A program made the position numbers and the translations under genes. Shown here in pieces: positions 1 through 30,243 of a stretch of 44,500 bases of DNA (positions are counted from its first letter, which is position 1; the number at the start of each line of letters is the position of its first letter). Source of the DNA: Nematostella vectensis (lineage: Eukaryota > Cnidaria > Anthozoa > Actiniaria > Edwardsiidae); contig NC_064040.1 of NCBI RefSeq assembly GCF_932526225.1, forward strand, positions 9,963,356-10,007,855. Direction: 5' to 3'. The notes beneath the pieces are model-generated. The model saw nothing but the letters and a program-made list of their open reading frames with translations. It made no database searches and was not told the DNA's origin.

Positions 1-2
1 TT

Positions 3-467
3 ACCTTTCAGTCTAACGGCAAATACAGTGAACATGTGCGTTCCAAGTTAACAAAGGCAAATAAGTGTCTTTACATTTTAAGATCTTTAAGAAAGGAAGG
101 AATTTGTCAAGAAGAACTCGATCACCTCTTTAAGTCTATTGTCCTTCCTAATTTCACTTATGGCTTGTCCGTTTTTGGTGCCTCAGACTCGGATCTCACA
201 AACATACAGAACTTCCTAGAGAGATGCTTTAAAAGGAAATACATTTCAAACATTGTAAACATCCGTAAACTTCTAGAGGAGGCAGATAAGAAGATTTATC
301 GTACTCGCTTAGATCAACCTGAATATCCACTGAGCAAAATCCTGCCTAAGAAAAAAGACCAAAAATACAACCTCAGAAAAAGAAATGTGATTTATCCTAG
401 GGTTCACTCAGAGCGATTCAAAAATACTTTTGTCAATAGGCTTGTCTTTAAATATAGTGACATATAA
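3..467 (+). mobile_element. Non-LTR retrotransposon RT, C-terminal fragment (5' cut by window edge)
   Basis: The frame is open from base 3 to a TAA at 465-467 and has no start codon of its own, so the coding region enters from outside the window. The translation contains RSKLTKANKCLYILRSLRK and LFKSIVLPNFTYGLSVFGAS, which resemble the thumb and post-RT region of LINE reverse transcriptases in animals. The catalytic RT motifs are upstream and not visible. It ends in a basic tail followed by a short 3' UTR and an AATAAA-(ATT)n terminus. It is a different family from the LINE at 28268, which ends in poly(A). Whether the full element is active cannot be judged here. Confidence 0.8.
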
Positions 468-573
468 TTGATGTAGCGCATTTACTTATAATCGGTTTCT
501 CCTACATTTTGTAAACTTAGACATGTTGATTTATCTAAGGCAATAAAGATTATTATTATTATTATTATTATTA
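468..573 (+). mobile_element. LINE 3' UTR and (ATT)n tail
   Basis: The short 3' UTR follows the RT stop. It contains AATAAA near 542 and ends in eight or so ATT/TTA units at about 549-573. Short microsatellite tails of this kind are known for CR1/L2/Rex-like LINE groups. The tail runs directly into the 30-bp satellite, so the element's 3' end marks the satellite border. Confidence 0.65.
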
Positions 574-3500
574 TATCATCCTCACCCACCTTATCTACAC
601 CCATATCATCCTCACCCACCTTATTGACACCCATATCATCCTCAGTCACCTTATCTACACCCATAGCATCCTCAGCCAACCTTATCTACACCCATATCAT
701 CCTCACCCACCTTATCTACACCCATATCATCCTCAGCCAACCTTATCTACACCCATATCATCCTCACCCACCTTATCTACACCCATATCATCCTCACCCA
801 CCTTATCTACACCCATATCATCCTCAGCCAACCTTATCTACACCCATATCATCCTCACCCACCTTATTGACACCCATATCATCCTCACCCACCTTATCTA
901 CACCCATATCATCCTCACCCACCTTATTGACACCCATATCATCCTCAGTCACCTTATCTACACCCATATCATCCTCAGCCAACCTTATCTACACCCATAT
1001 CATCCTCACCCACCTTATCTTTACCCATATCATCCTCACCCACCTTATTGACACCCATATCATCCTCAGTCACCTTATCTACACCCATATCATCCTCAGC
1101 CAACCTTATCTACACCCATATCATCCTCACCCACCTTATCTACAACCATATCATCCTCAGCCAACCTTATCTACACCCATATCATCCTCAGTCACCTTAT
1201 CTTTACCCATATCATCCTCAGTCACCTTATCTACACCCATATCATCCTCAACCACCTTATCTACACCCATATCATCCTCACCCACCTTATCTACACCCAT
1301 ATCATTCTCACCCACCTTATCTCCACCCATATCATCCTCAGCCACCTTATCTACACCCATATCATCCTCAGTCACCTTATCTACACCCATATCATCCTCA
1401 GTCACCTTATCTACACCCATAGCATCCTCAGCCAACCTTATCTACACCCATATCATCCTCACCCACCTTATCTACACCCATATCATCCTCAGCCAACCTT
1501 ATCTACACCCATATCATCCTCACCCACCTTATCTACACCCATATCATCCTCACCCACCTTATCTACACCCATATCATCCTCAGCCAACCTTATCTACACC
1601 CATATCATCCTCACCCACCTTATTGACACCCATATCATCCTCACCCACCTTATCTACACCCATATCATCCTCACCCACCTTATTGACACCCATATCATCC
1701 TCAGTCACCTTATCTACACCCATATCATCCTCAGCCAACCTTATCTACACCCATATCATCCTCAGTCACCTTATCTTTACCCATATCATCCTCACCCACC
1801 TTATTGACACCCATATCATCCTCAGTCACCTTATCTACACCCATATCATCCTCAGCCAACCTTATCTACACCCATATCATCCTCACCCACCTTATCTACA
1901 ACCATATCATCCTCAGCCAACCTTATCTACACCCATATCATCCTCAGTCACCTTATCTTTACCCATATCATCCTCAGTCACCTTATCTACACCCATATCA
2001 TCCTCAACCACCTTATCTACACCCATATCATCCTCACCCACCTTATCTACACCCATATCATTCTCACCCACCTTATCTCCACCCATATCATCCTCAGCCA
2101 CCTTATCTACACCCATATCATCCTCAGTCACCTTATCTACACCCATATCATCCTCAGCCACCTTATCTACCCCCATATCATCCTCAGTCACCTTATCTAC
2201 ACCCATATCATCCTCAGCCACCTTATCTACACCCACATCATTCTCACCCACCTTATCTACACCCATATTATGCTCACCCACCTTATCTACATCCATATCA
2301 TCCTCACCCACCTTATCTACACCCATATCATCCTCACCCACCTTATCTACACCCATATCACCCTCACCCACCTTATCTACACCCATATCATCCTCACCCA
2401 CCTTATCTACACCCGTATCATCCTCACCCACCTTATCTACACCCATATCATCCTCACCCACCTTATCTACACCCATATCATCCTCACCCACCTTATCTAC
2501 AGCAATATCATCCTCAGTCACCTTATCTACACCCATATCATCCTCAGCCACCTTATCTACACCCACATCATCCTCAGCCACCTTATCTACACCCATATCA
2601 TTCTCACCCACCTTATCTACAACCATATCATCCTCAGCCACCTTATCTACACCCATATCATTCTCAGCCACCTTATCTACACCCATATCATCCTCAGTCA
2701 CCTTATCTACAACCATATCATCCTCGCCCACCTTATCTACACCCATATCATCCTCAGCCAACCTTGTCTACACCCATATCATCCTCACCCACCTTATCTA
2801 CAGCAATATCATCCTCAGTCACCTTATCTACACCCATATCATCCTCAGCCACCTTATCTACACCCACATCATCCTCAGCCACCTTATCTACACCCATATC
2901 ATTCTCACCCACCTTATCTACAACCATATCATCCTCAGCCACCTTATCTACACCCATATCATTCTCAGCCACCTTATCTACACCCATATCATCCTCAGTC
3001 ACCTTATCTACAACCATATCATCATCACCCACCTTATCTACACCCATATCATCCTCACCCACCTTATCTACACCCATATCATCCTCAGCCACCTTATCTA
3101 CACCCATATAATCCTCACCCATCTTACCTACACCCATATCATCCTCACCCACCTTATCTACACCCATATCATCCTCACCCACCTTATCTACACCCACATC
3201 ATTCTCACCCACCTTATCTACAACCATGTCATCCTCAGCCACCTTATCTATTACCATATAATCCTCAGCCACCTTATCTGCACCCATATCATCCTCACCC
3301 ACCTTATCTACACCCATATCATCCTCACCCACCTTATCTACACCCATATCATCCTTACCCACCTTATCTACAGCAATATCATCCTCAGCCACCTTATCTA
3401 CACCCACATCATCCTCAGCCACCTTATCTACACCCACATCATCCTCAGCCACCTTATCTACACCCGTATCATCCTCACCCACCTTATCTACACCCATATC

Positions 3501-4735
3501 ATCTTCACCCACCTTATCTACACCCATATCATCCTCACCCACCTTGTCTACACCCATATCATCCTCAGCTACCTTATCTTTACCCATATCATCCTCATTC
3601 ACCTTATCTACACCCATATCATCCTCACCCACCTTATCTACACCCATATCATCCTCACCCACCTTATCTACCCCCATATCATCCTCACCCACCTTATCTA
3701 CACCCATATCATCCTCAGCCAACCTTATTTACATCCATATCATCCTCACCCACCTTATCTACACCCACATCATCCTCACCCACCTTATCTACACCCACAT
3801 CATCCTCAGCCACCTTATCTACACCCGTATCATCCTCACCCACCTTATCTACACCCATATCATCTTCACCCACCTTATCTACACCCATATCATCCTCACC
3901 CACCTTGTCTACACCCATATCATCCTCAGCTACCTTATCTTTACCCATATCATCCTCATTCACCTTATCTACACCCATATCATCCTCACCCACCTTATCT
4001 ACACCCATATCATCCTCACCCACCTTATCTACACCCATATCATCCTCACCCACCTTATCTACACCCATATCATCCTCAGCCAACCTTATTTACATCCATA
4101 TCATCCTCACCCACCTTATCTACACCCACATCATCCTCACCCACCTTATCTACACCCATATCATCCTCAGTCACCCTATCTACACCCTTATCATCCTCAC
4201 CCACCTTATCTACACCCATATCATCCTCAGTCACCTTATCTACACCCATATCATCCTCACCCTCCTTATCTACACCCATATCATCCTCAGCCACCTTATC
4301 TACACCCATATCATCCTCAGTCACCTTATCTACACCCATATCATCCTCAGCCACCTTATCTACACCCATATCATCCTTATCCACCTTATCTACACCCACA
4401 TCATCCTCAGCCACCTTATCTACACCCATATCATCCTCACCCTCCTTATCTACACCCACATCATCCTCAGCCACCTTTTCTACACCCATATCATCCTCAC
4501 CCTCCTTATCTACACCCATATCATCCTCAGCCGCCTTATCTACACCCATATTATCCTCAGCCGCCTTATCTACACCCATATCATCCTCAGTCACCTTATC
4601 TACACCCATATCTTCCTCAGCCACCTTATCTACACCCATATCATCCTCAGTCACCTTATCTACACCCATATTATGCTCACCCAGCTAATCTACACCCATA
4701 AAATCCTCAGCCACCTTATTTACACCCATCCTCAG
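574..4735. repeat. 30-bp satellite, about 138 units, with nested segmental duplications
   Basis: The unit is built around CCTTATCTACACCCATATCA followed by TCCTCACCCA, TCCTCAGCCA or TCCTCAGTCA. Most units are exactly 30 bp; units with CAGCCAACC are 31 bp and shift the frame. Because 30 is divisible by 3, long open frames appear on both strands, but they are only ten-residue repeats. Three larger duplications are visible: a 756-bp segment (about 661-1416 and 1417-2172, 25 units), a 301-bp segment (variant AGCAATATCA at 2501 and 2802), and a 361-bp segment (about 3360-3720 and 3721-4081). The array ends about 77 bp before an ABCC10 acceptor, so it is probably intronic. Confidence 0.93.
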
Positions 4736-4812
4736 CATACATAATACTCAATTATGCACAGCCTACATAATAATCAACAACCAATAAAAGTGTTGTTTTG
4801 TGTATTTTACAG

Positions 4813-23168
<18,356 letters not shown>

Positions 23169-24412
23169 GATACTTGTACAGGGTAAGATACCTAGAGATA
23201 CTTTGCTAGTTCCCCGGATAATGTTGTTCTTATACCTAATTTACAAGTTTTTGTAATAATGAATGTTAATCTTAAGAGATGTAAAGGCACTAGCTATCGG
23301 GTTTGTTTCAAAGGTCACATCTTATTAAAGAGTACAATTCATCCTAGCTTTTGTCATTATTATGATTCATATTGGCAGATATTAGCATATTGGGGGTAGA
23401 GATTTGTGAAAATGATTTTCTAATGAGTCACCGACAGCTCTCCTGAATGCTGTCTTTTCTGCAAACCAAATTGATTGCAAAATTGTTTACACTTCTATTC
23501 TGGGTCTGTGTGACCTGAAATTGATTTGTTTGGCTTTGGGTGAAAAGACTGTCTGACTTTTGGGAGAGGAGTGTTGGCTGGCTCTGCAGTGTGATGATTT
23601 TAGAGGTCTTCAAGGAGTGGGCATTGTGTTTTGAGGCCATTGAAATGGAGGATCAGAATAAAGGTTTTGAGCCATTGAAATGGAGGATCAGAATAAAGGT
23701 ATCTATTTGTGTCTTGAGCTGTGCTTATTGATCTATTTCCCTTGTGTTGTATTTTGTATTTTCGATTTGAAATTTGTCAAAGAACCTGAGTTATTATTGG
23801 CTATAGAGTACTTGCTATCACCTTGGTTGGATGCATATTTTCAATACCATATTTATCCCTTAGACTGATGCCTGAGTATCTTCATCTCGTTTTGTTTATT
23901 TTGCATTGATGAATTGTTCTGATTGTGGGTATTTCTCAAGGCCGGTACAGGCCGGTTGAGGTGTCAACGGGTTGAAGACTCTTATAAATTAATTGAAATA
24001 CATCTGTTATCCTACAAGTTTCAACCAGGCTATTTAAATCTGGTCTTCTTTAACAAATTTCACTTTGACCCAACAACGAAATGATGATGCTCTTTATTCT
24101 TAACAAAAATAAGTTACGGGTTGATGACAAGCTTAAACGCTATCCGAAACCCGATTCAATTCTTTTACATTTTGATGGATACTTTCTTATTCTACTGGAT
24201 ACCTTTGTTTCTAAGAAAACAAGAGGGCGTTGTCGGGGAGGGGGGGGTGCAGAAGCAAGGGCTCTAATTCTAGGAATATTAGGAATCATTCGGTAATTAT
24301 TCATTGGCAAATGTTTTACGTTAAACATGTTATAAAAAATCGCTTATTCGTTTCCTTGGTCGTTCTTGTCTTTTCTGCAAAGAAAATAAAATTCATCATC
24401 AATGTACTATCC
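23169..24412 (+). other. 3' flank and probable 3' UTR of ABCC10
   Basis: After the TGA there is no further coding similarity. Possible polyadenylation signals are ATTAAA at 23324 and AATAAA at 23657 and 23692. The two AATAAA sites lie in a 35-bp tandem duplication (starts at 23636 and 23671, containing GAAATGGAGGATCAGAATAA). The actual cleavage site cannot be fixed from sequence alone. Confidence 0.5.
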
Positions 24413-24660
24413 ATTAAAGCCGCATTGTCACCAGTTTATTTCCGGCCGAATACGTAACAATATCCGTTGATTTTTAACGTGTAAAATGTTTCAAAATTGT
24501 AAAGGCAGTTTATCTTTTGGAAGTTTCTTTGAGGATGTGACTGATGATTTAGAGCGGGTGGCCTGTTAAATAGCGCGGATTCTAATAGTTTGTTTGTCTC
24601 TTGTCGGTTGAGGTTTCCCACGACCCTCCGGAAGTAAACTGGTGACAATGCGGCTTTAAT
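24413..24660. mobile_element. Inverted-repeat element (MITE-like)
   Basis: The left arm starts ATTAAAGCCGCATTGTCACC and continues AGTTTATTTCCGG. The right arm ending at 24660 is its reverse complement with one difference. Arms of about 33 bp surround about 180 bp of non-coding DNA. No obvious target duplication was seen. Confidence 0.75.
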
Positions 24661-24747
24661 TCGAGCGATATTCATATAAAAGAACTAAAAGAGCTAGAGG
24701 AATTTAGCGGCCACCCCACGAACCGAGCAAAGGGACAGCTTAATAGC

Positions 24748-26657
24748 GATTGGATCAGGGTTTGTCTAAATGGCGGATGGGTTAGATTAGGGTTTGTATA
24801 TATGGCGGATGGGTTAGATCAGGGCTAGTCTAAATGCCGAATGCGTTAGATAAGTGTTGGTATAGATGGCGGATGAGTTAGATCAGGGTTAGTCTAAACG
24901 GCGGATAAACTAGACAGGTTTCAGTCTAATTGTAGGTTGGGTTAGAACAGGGTAAGTCAAGACGGCGGATGGGTTAGATCAGGGTTGGTGTACACGGCGG
25001 ATGGGTTAGATCAGGGTTGGTGAACATGGCGGATGGGTTAGATCAGGGTTTGTGTACACGGCGGATGGGTTAGATCAGGGTTGGTGTACATGGCGGATGG
25101 GTTAGATCAGAGTTGGTGGACATGGCGGATGGGTTAGATCAGGGTTGGCGTACATCGCGGATGGGTTAGATCAGGGTTTGTGTACATGGCGGATGGGTTA
25201 GAACAGGGTAAGTCAAGACGGCGGATGGGTTAGATCAGGGTTGGTGTACACGGCGGATGGGTTAGATCAGGGTTGGTGTACATGGCGGATGTGCTAGATC
25301 AGGGTTGGTGAACATGGCGGATGGGATAGATCAGGGTTGGTGTACATGGCGGATGTGCTAGATCAGGGTTTGTGTACACGGCGGATGGGTTAGATCAGGG
25401 TTGGTGTACACGGCGGATGTGCTAGATCAGGGTTGGTGTACACGGCGGATGGGTTAGATCAGGGTTGGTGTACATGGCGGATGTGCTAGATCAGGGTTGG
25501 TGAACATGGCGGATGGGTTAGATCAGGGTTGGTGTACATGGCGGATGGGATAGATCAGGGTTGGTGTACATGGCGGATGGGATAGATCAGGGTTGGTGTA
25601 CATAGCGGATGGGATAGATCAGGGTTGGTGTACATGGCGGATGGGTTAGATCAGGGTTGGTGTACATGGCGGATGGGTTAGATCAGGGTTGGTGTACATG
25701 GCGGATGGGTTAGATCAGGGTTGGTGTACATGGCGGATGGGTTAGATCAGAGTTGGTGTACATGGCGGATGGGATAGATCAGGGTTGGTGTACATGGCGG
25801 ATGGGATAGATCAGGGTTGGTGTACATGGCGGATGGGTTAGATCAGGGTTGGTGTACATGGCGGATGGGATAGATCAGGGTTGGTGTACATGGCGGATGG
25901 GTTAGATCAGGGTTTGTGTACATGGCGGAGGGGATAGATCAGGGTTGGTGTACATGGCGGATGGGTTAGATCAGGGTTGGTGTACATGGCGGATGGGTTA
26001 GATCAGGGTTGGTGTACATGGCGGATGGGTTAGATCAGGGTTTGTGTACATGGCGGATGGGTTAGATCAGGGTTGGTGTACATGGCGGATGGGTTAGATC
26101 AGGGTTGGTGTACATGGTGGATGGGTTAGATCAGGGTTTGTGTACATGGCGGATGGGTTAGATCAGGGTTGGTGTACATAGCGGATGGGTTAGATCAGGG
26201 TTGGTGTACATGGCGGATGGGATAGATCAGGGTTGGTGTACATGGCGGATGGGATAGATCAGGGTTGGTGTACATGGCGGATGGGATAGATCAGGGTTGG
26301 TGTACATGGCGGATGGGTTAGATCAGGGTTGGTGAACATGGTGGGTGGGTTAGATCAGGGTTGGTGTACATGGCGGATGGGATAGATCAGGGTTGGTGTA
26401 CATGGCGGATGTGCTAGATCAGGGTTGGTGTACATGGCGGATGGGTTAGATCAGAGTTGGTGGACATGGCGGATGGGTTAGATCAGGGTTGGTGGACGTG
26501 GCGGATGGGTAAGATCAGGGTTGGTGTACATGGCGGATGGGATAGATCAGGGTTGGTGTACATGGCGGATGGGTTAGATCAGGGTTGGTGGACATAGGGT
26601 GGGCTAGATCAGGGTTGGTGGACATGGCGGGTGGGTTAGATCTGGGTTGGTGAACAT
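24748..26657. repeat. 32-bp G-rich minisatellite, about 59 units
   Basis: The unit contains GGCGGATGGGTTAGATCAGG followed by GTTGGTGTACAT. The 5' part is degenerate (24748-24960), while the middle is nearly homogeneous. Variants include GGGATAGATC, GTGCTAGATC and GTTTGTG. The array is intergenic, between ABCC10 and the LINE region. Confidence 0.95.
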
Positions 26658-27720
26658 AACAGAAGAATGCTTTGTTACCTACCGAGTCCAGTTGGGCGTG
26701 CACCCGAAAGGTATGCCCAAAGTGCAGAACGTAAATAGGACTTTAACTTATGCCATATATCGGTATTCGTCTTACTGTATTCTCTTCAGCTAGATTCTTT
26801 CTTTACTATAAAAGATATCGCTTATTAGGGACCAATTGAAAAGTGATCCATGCTTATATTTGTTTAAATATTGGGACAGAAAAAGGCACCTATTTTGCTA
26901 TTTTAAAATCTTCAAAAGCACAGTTCAACTCTATAGCTTTCCCTCTATAATTTCATAAAGTAATTTGACTATAGTCTATACCTATCGAACTACAAATACC
27001 TACTGACATGTTTACCTCTAAAAAAGACACCAAAACGAAAGCAGCATGCTTTTAAATTATCTGGTTACAAGATTTTTGATGACATTGACGAAAACTGATA
27101 TTCGATATTCTATTGGAACATGCCTTTAAAAAAGACCAAAAGCACGAAAACCTTTTTTTTTTAGGTTTGTCAAAATTTTAATAAGAAAAGTCAGGTACCA
27201 TCCTATGCCATAATGCTCAATGTTTAGGCTTGTCTTAAAAACACTATGAACAAAAACGCAAATAAAGAAAACTAACAAAGGCTCACCCGAAAGTTCTAAG
27301 GACAATTGTCTCATCAGCTTATGAAAATCGTCCTCCATTTCCAGGGTCTGTTCATCTTGAGTATTTTGTTGTGCCCGCTAATAAAGCGAGGCACAGAAAC
27401 CATGACCTCATGTTTGTCGCAGGTTTCGTCTTTGGCATGTACTGGTTCTATCAGCCACTACCTTAATTTTATCATCGTTAATAGGCGGGGGCTAATGGCA
27501 TTCAAGAGACGTCACAACTGTGTTCACTGCGACGTGCAGTGGAACCCCCTCATATACAGGGCCATTTTGGCATAAAAAAGACTTTTTACAAGGTCGATTT
27601 AAAACTGTCTTAAAACGATGTGGGGTCTTAGAATACATTTAAAAAGTCAGGGGGCAGACGCCATTTTGGCCCATGTGTCCTTTGTAAACCCTGACTCTTG
27701 ACATGTTTTTCCAAGCTCCA
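26658..27720. other. Intergenic, no gene recognised
   Basis: AT-rich sequence with short frames only. A stretch at 27480-27700 contains GTGGAACCCCCTCATATAC and two GCCATTTTGGC motifs, suggesting an old interspersed repeat, but no ends could be defined. Confidence 0.5.
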
Positions 27721-27723
27721 TTA

Positions 27724-27909
27724 GGGAGTGTTCATTAAATACGCCGAGGGGGGAGGAGGGAAGATTTTTACTCGAGACACCTTTAAATTTCGGAGGCCGC
27801 CCTTTCATTGTAAATTTGTTTCGGTGCCCCCACTTTCAAAATCCCCAAAATTTTCGGAGCCTTCCCCCCCCCCCCCCCCCCCCCCTGGGTGTATTTAATG
27901 AACTTTCCC
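27724..27909. mobile_element. Short MITE with TTA target duplication (PIF/Harbinger-like)
   Basis: The left terminus GGGAGTGTTCATTAAATAC and the right terminus (reverse complement GGGAAAGTTCATTAAATAC) form imperfect terminal inverted repeats. TTA flanks both ends (27721-27723 and 27910-27912). A 3-bp TWA target duplication with G-rich termini is characteristic of PIF/Harbinger elements. The interior includes a run of about 22 C at 27864-27885. There is no coding capacity. Confidence 0.8.
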
Positions 27910-28074
27910 TTAGGCACGAGTCTTTACATATTTAATTTCAATTATATACAATATGCATTCATAATATAGATGGCACTATAGACATAGATATTAGGTTGAA
28001 TAGAAAGGCATAGAAGTTTCATTATTTCCATTCTTGGTGGATAGTTCCACATATGTACTTTACGGGAAAAAGAC

Positions 28075-28267
28075 ACACACACAGAAAAACACACAGGAAA
28101 TACACGGTAGCGAAGTGTAACAGACAAACACACAGGAAATACACGGTAGCGAAGTGTAACAGAACAACACACAGGAAATACACGGTAGCGAAGTGTAACA
28201 GAAAAACACACAGGAAATACACGGTAGCGAAGTGTAACAGAACAACACACAGGAAATACACGGTAGC
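28075..28267. repeat. 39-bp minisatellite, block 1 (5 units)
   Basis: Units contain GGAAATACACGGTAGCGAAG followed by TGTAACAGA and a CACACA stretch. CAGG starts are at 28094, 28133, 28172, 28211 and 28250. The last unit is cut at GGTAGC, where the LINE begins. Block 2 at 29869-30243 is the same repeat. Confidence 0.93.
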
Positions 28268-29407
28268 AACAAAATACAGAAAGCCATAGAATTGGGCCAA
28301 TTTTCGTGCGGACTTTTCCTTGACCTTAGTAAAGCTTTTGATACTGTAGACCACTCGATTCTTTTACGCAAACTCGAACATTATGGAATTCGTGGCATCG
28401 CGTATGACTGGTTTTCTTCCTACCTTACAAATCGAAAACAGTTCACACAAATTGGAAGCAGCAAATCTTCACTGAGCTCCATCTCCTACGGAGTTCCCCT
28501 AGGGTCTGTGCTTGGTCCGGTTCTTTTTCTACTATACATTAACGACTTTAACAACTCCTCCCAAACCCTAGACTTTAACATATTTGCAGATGATTCCAAT
28601 TTGTTCTATTCAAACAAAAACCTAACCAATTTAGAATCTACCGTGAATTACGAATTAAAACATATATATACGTGGCTCTGTGCCAATAAACTCTCTCTAA
28701 ATATAGATAAAACTAACTTTGTGTTATTCCATCCCCCTCAGAAAAAAGTAACTCATCCTATAAAACTGAAGATAAACAATAAACCAATCAAATCAGAAAA
28801 ATACATAAAATATTTAGGAATAATGATTGATTCACATCTTAACTGGAAATGCCACATAACGGAGCTTTGCAAAAAACTTAAACGTAATCTAGGAGCACTC
28901 TCAAAGATACGTTACTTTGTCAATATTAACATTTTGAAACAACTATATTATTCACTTGTTTTCCCCCATATAACTTACGGAATTTTAGTATGGGGCAACA
29001 CCTATAGTACAACACTAAAACCTCTCTTTTTAATGCAAAAACGTGCGATACGAATTATGACTTTTTCTAAATTCGATGCCCCATCTTCCCCCATCTTCAA
29101 ACAACTAGGACTTCTCAAGGTTAAAGATATAGTTTACTTCCACACAGCGCTATTTATGTACCAACACCACTCTGGAACTCTCCCCACAACTTTTGACTCT
29201 TTCTTTCATATAATTTCCCACAAATACAACACCCGACTTTCTGCCAAATCTAGTTACACCCTACCCAAAGCACGCACCAACTACGGGAAATTCAACATCC
29301 GATTTAGAGGTGTACAAATTTGGAACGAACTCACCCAAAATGACAAAGACCTAAATATGAAATCCTTCAAAAAAAAATTATCAGACGACCTAATCGCCAC
29401 CTATTAA
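28268..29407 (+). pseudogene. LINE reverse transcriptase, 5'-truncated (379 residues)
   Basis: The frame is open from the insertion junction without a native start. It begins within the RT at NKIQKAIELGQFSCGLFLDL, which holds motif A (LDLSKAFDTVDH). It continues through YGVPLGSVLGPVLFLLYIND (motif B, where the usual PQGS is PLGS here) and the catalytic FADD box (FADDSNLF). The C-terminal region has YLGIMIDSHLNWKCHI and ends in LSDDLIATY. The endonuclease and the first RT motifs are missing, so it cannot be autonomous. The lack of stops suggests a fairly recent insertion. By motif style it belongs to the jockey/CR1-like LINEs; the exact clade is not decided. Confidence 0.9.
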
Positions 29408-29763
29408 CCCACCCACATCTTCACCTGTAACCCATACTATCACCTAATTCTTGGCCATATATTCCTTCCTTTTGTTTTTGTTTCCGCTCTGCTTGTACCA
29501 GCTTGTATTCTTGTCGTATCCTTGTTGTATCCTTGTCGTGTCTCTATATCTGTGTTTTTCTCGTACATTCTTGCTTATGCACACAGCCTCCAGATCTCCA
29601 AACTAGGATTTTTCCCTAACATTTAAGTGCACCCTAGCCCGTTTAGCTCTCAAGCTATTCTAGGGTGCCCGCACCGAAGTATTGTCCCCCCTTGGTATGC
29701 AACTCTAGGGTTTTTTTTTTCTTTTTTTTTTCTCTCCTCTCCCTATCAATAAATATATGAATA

Positions 29764-29809
<46 letters not shown>
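28268..29809 (+). mobile_element. 5'-truncated LINE inserted in the 39-bp minisatellite
   Basis: The element consists of a truncated RT frame (28268-29407), a 3' UTR with AATAAA near 29748, and a poly(A) tail of about 43 A (29767-29809). The minisatellite is interrupted at GGTAGC on the left and resumes from GTAGCGAAG on the right, consistent with a short GTAGC target duplication. Between the poly(A) and the resumed repeat lie about 60 extra bases (29810-29868) of unexplained origin. Confidence 0.85.
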
Positions 29810-29810
<1 letters not shown>

Positions 29811-29868
29811 AACCTATGTAACACTTAATTTTGTGTGCAAATAAAAGATGTTTTTGTTTTTTTGTTTT

Positions 29869-30243
29869 GTAGCGAAGTGTAACAGAAAAACACACAGGAA
29901 ATACACGGTAGCGAAGTGTAACAGAAAAACACACAGGAAATACACGGTAGCGAAGTGTAACAGAAAAACACACAGGAAATACACGGTAGCGAAGTGTAAC
30001 AGAAAAACACACAGGAAATACACGGTAGCGAAGTGTAACAGAACAACACACAGGAAATACACGGTAGCGAAGTGTAACAGAAAAACACACAGGAAATACA
30101 CGGTAGCGAAGTGTAACAGAAAAACACACAGGAAAGACACGGTAGTGAAGTGTAACAGAAAAACACACAGGAAATACACGGTAGTGAAGTGTAACAGAAA
30201 AACACACAGGAAATACACGGCAGCGAAGTGTAACAGAAAAACA
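29869..30243. repeat. 39-bp minisatellite, block 2 (about 10 units)
   Basis: Same unit as 28075-28267 in the same orientation, with small variants (GTAGTG, GGAAAGAC, GGCAGCG). Open frames on both strands are artefacts of the 39-bp period, a multiple of 3. Confidence 0.93.

Noticed and set aside
574-4735. CRISPR-like appearance of the regular arrays
   Set aside because: Units are contiguous with no unique spacers, and the DNA is animal genomic sequence.
624-4744. Very long open frames (up to 1354 codons) on both strands
   Set aside because: They follow from the 30-bp period of the satellite; products are ten-residue repeats in several frames at once, with no start context or family.
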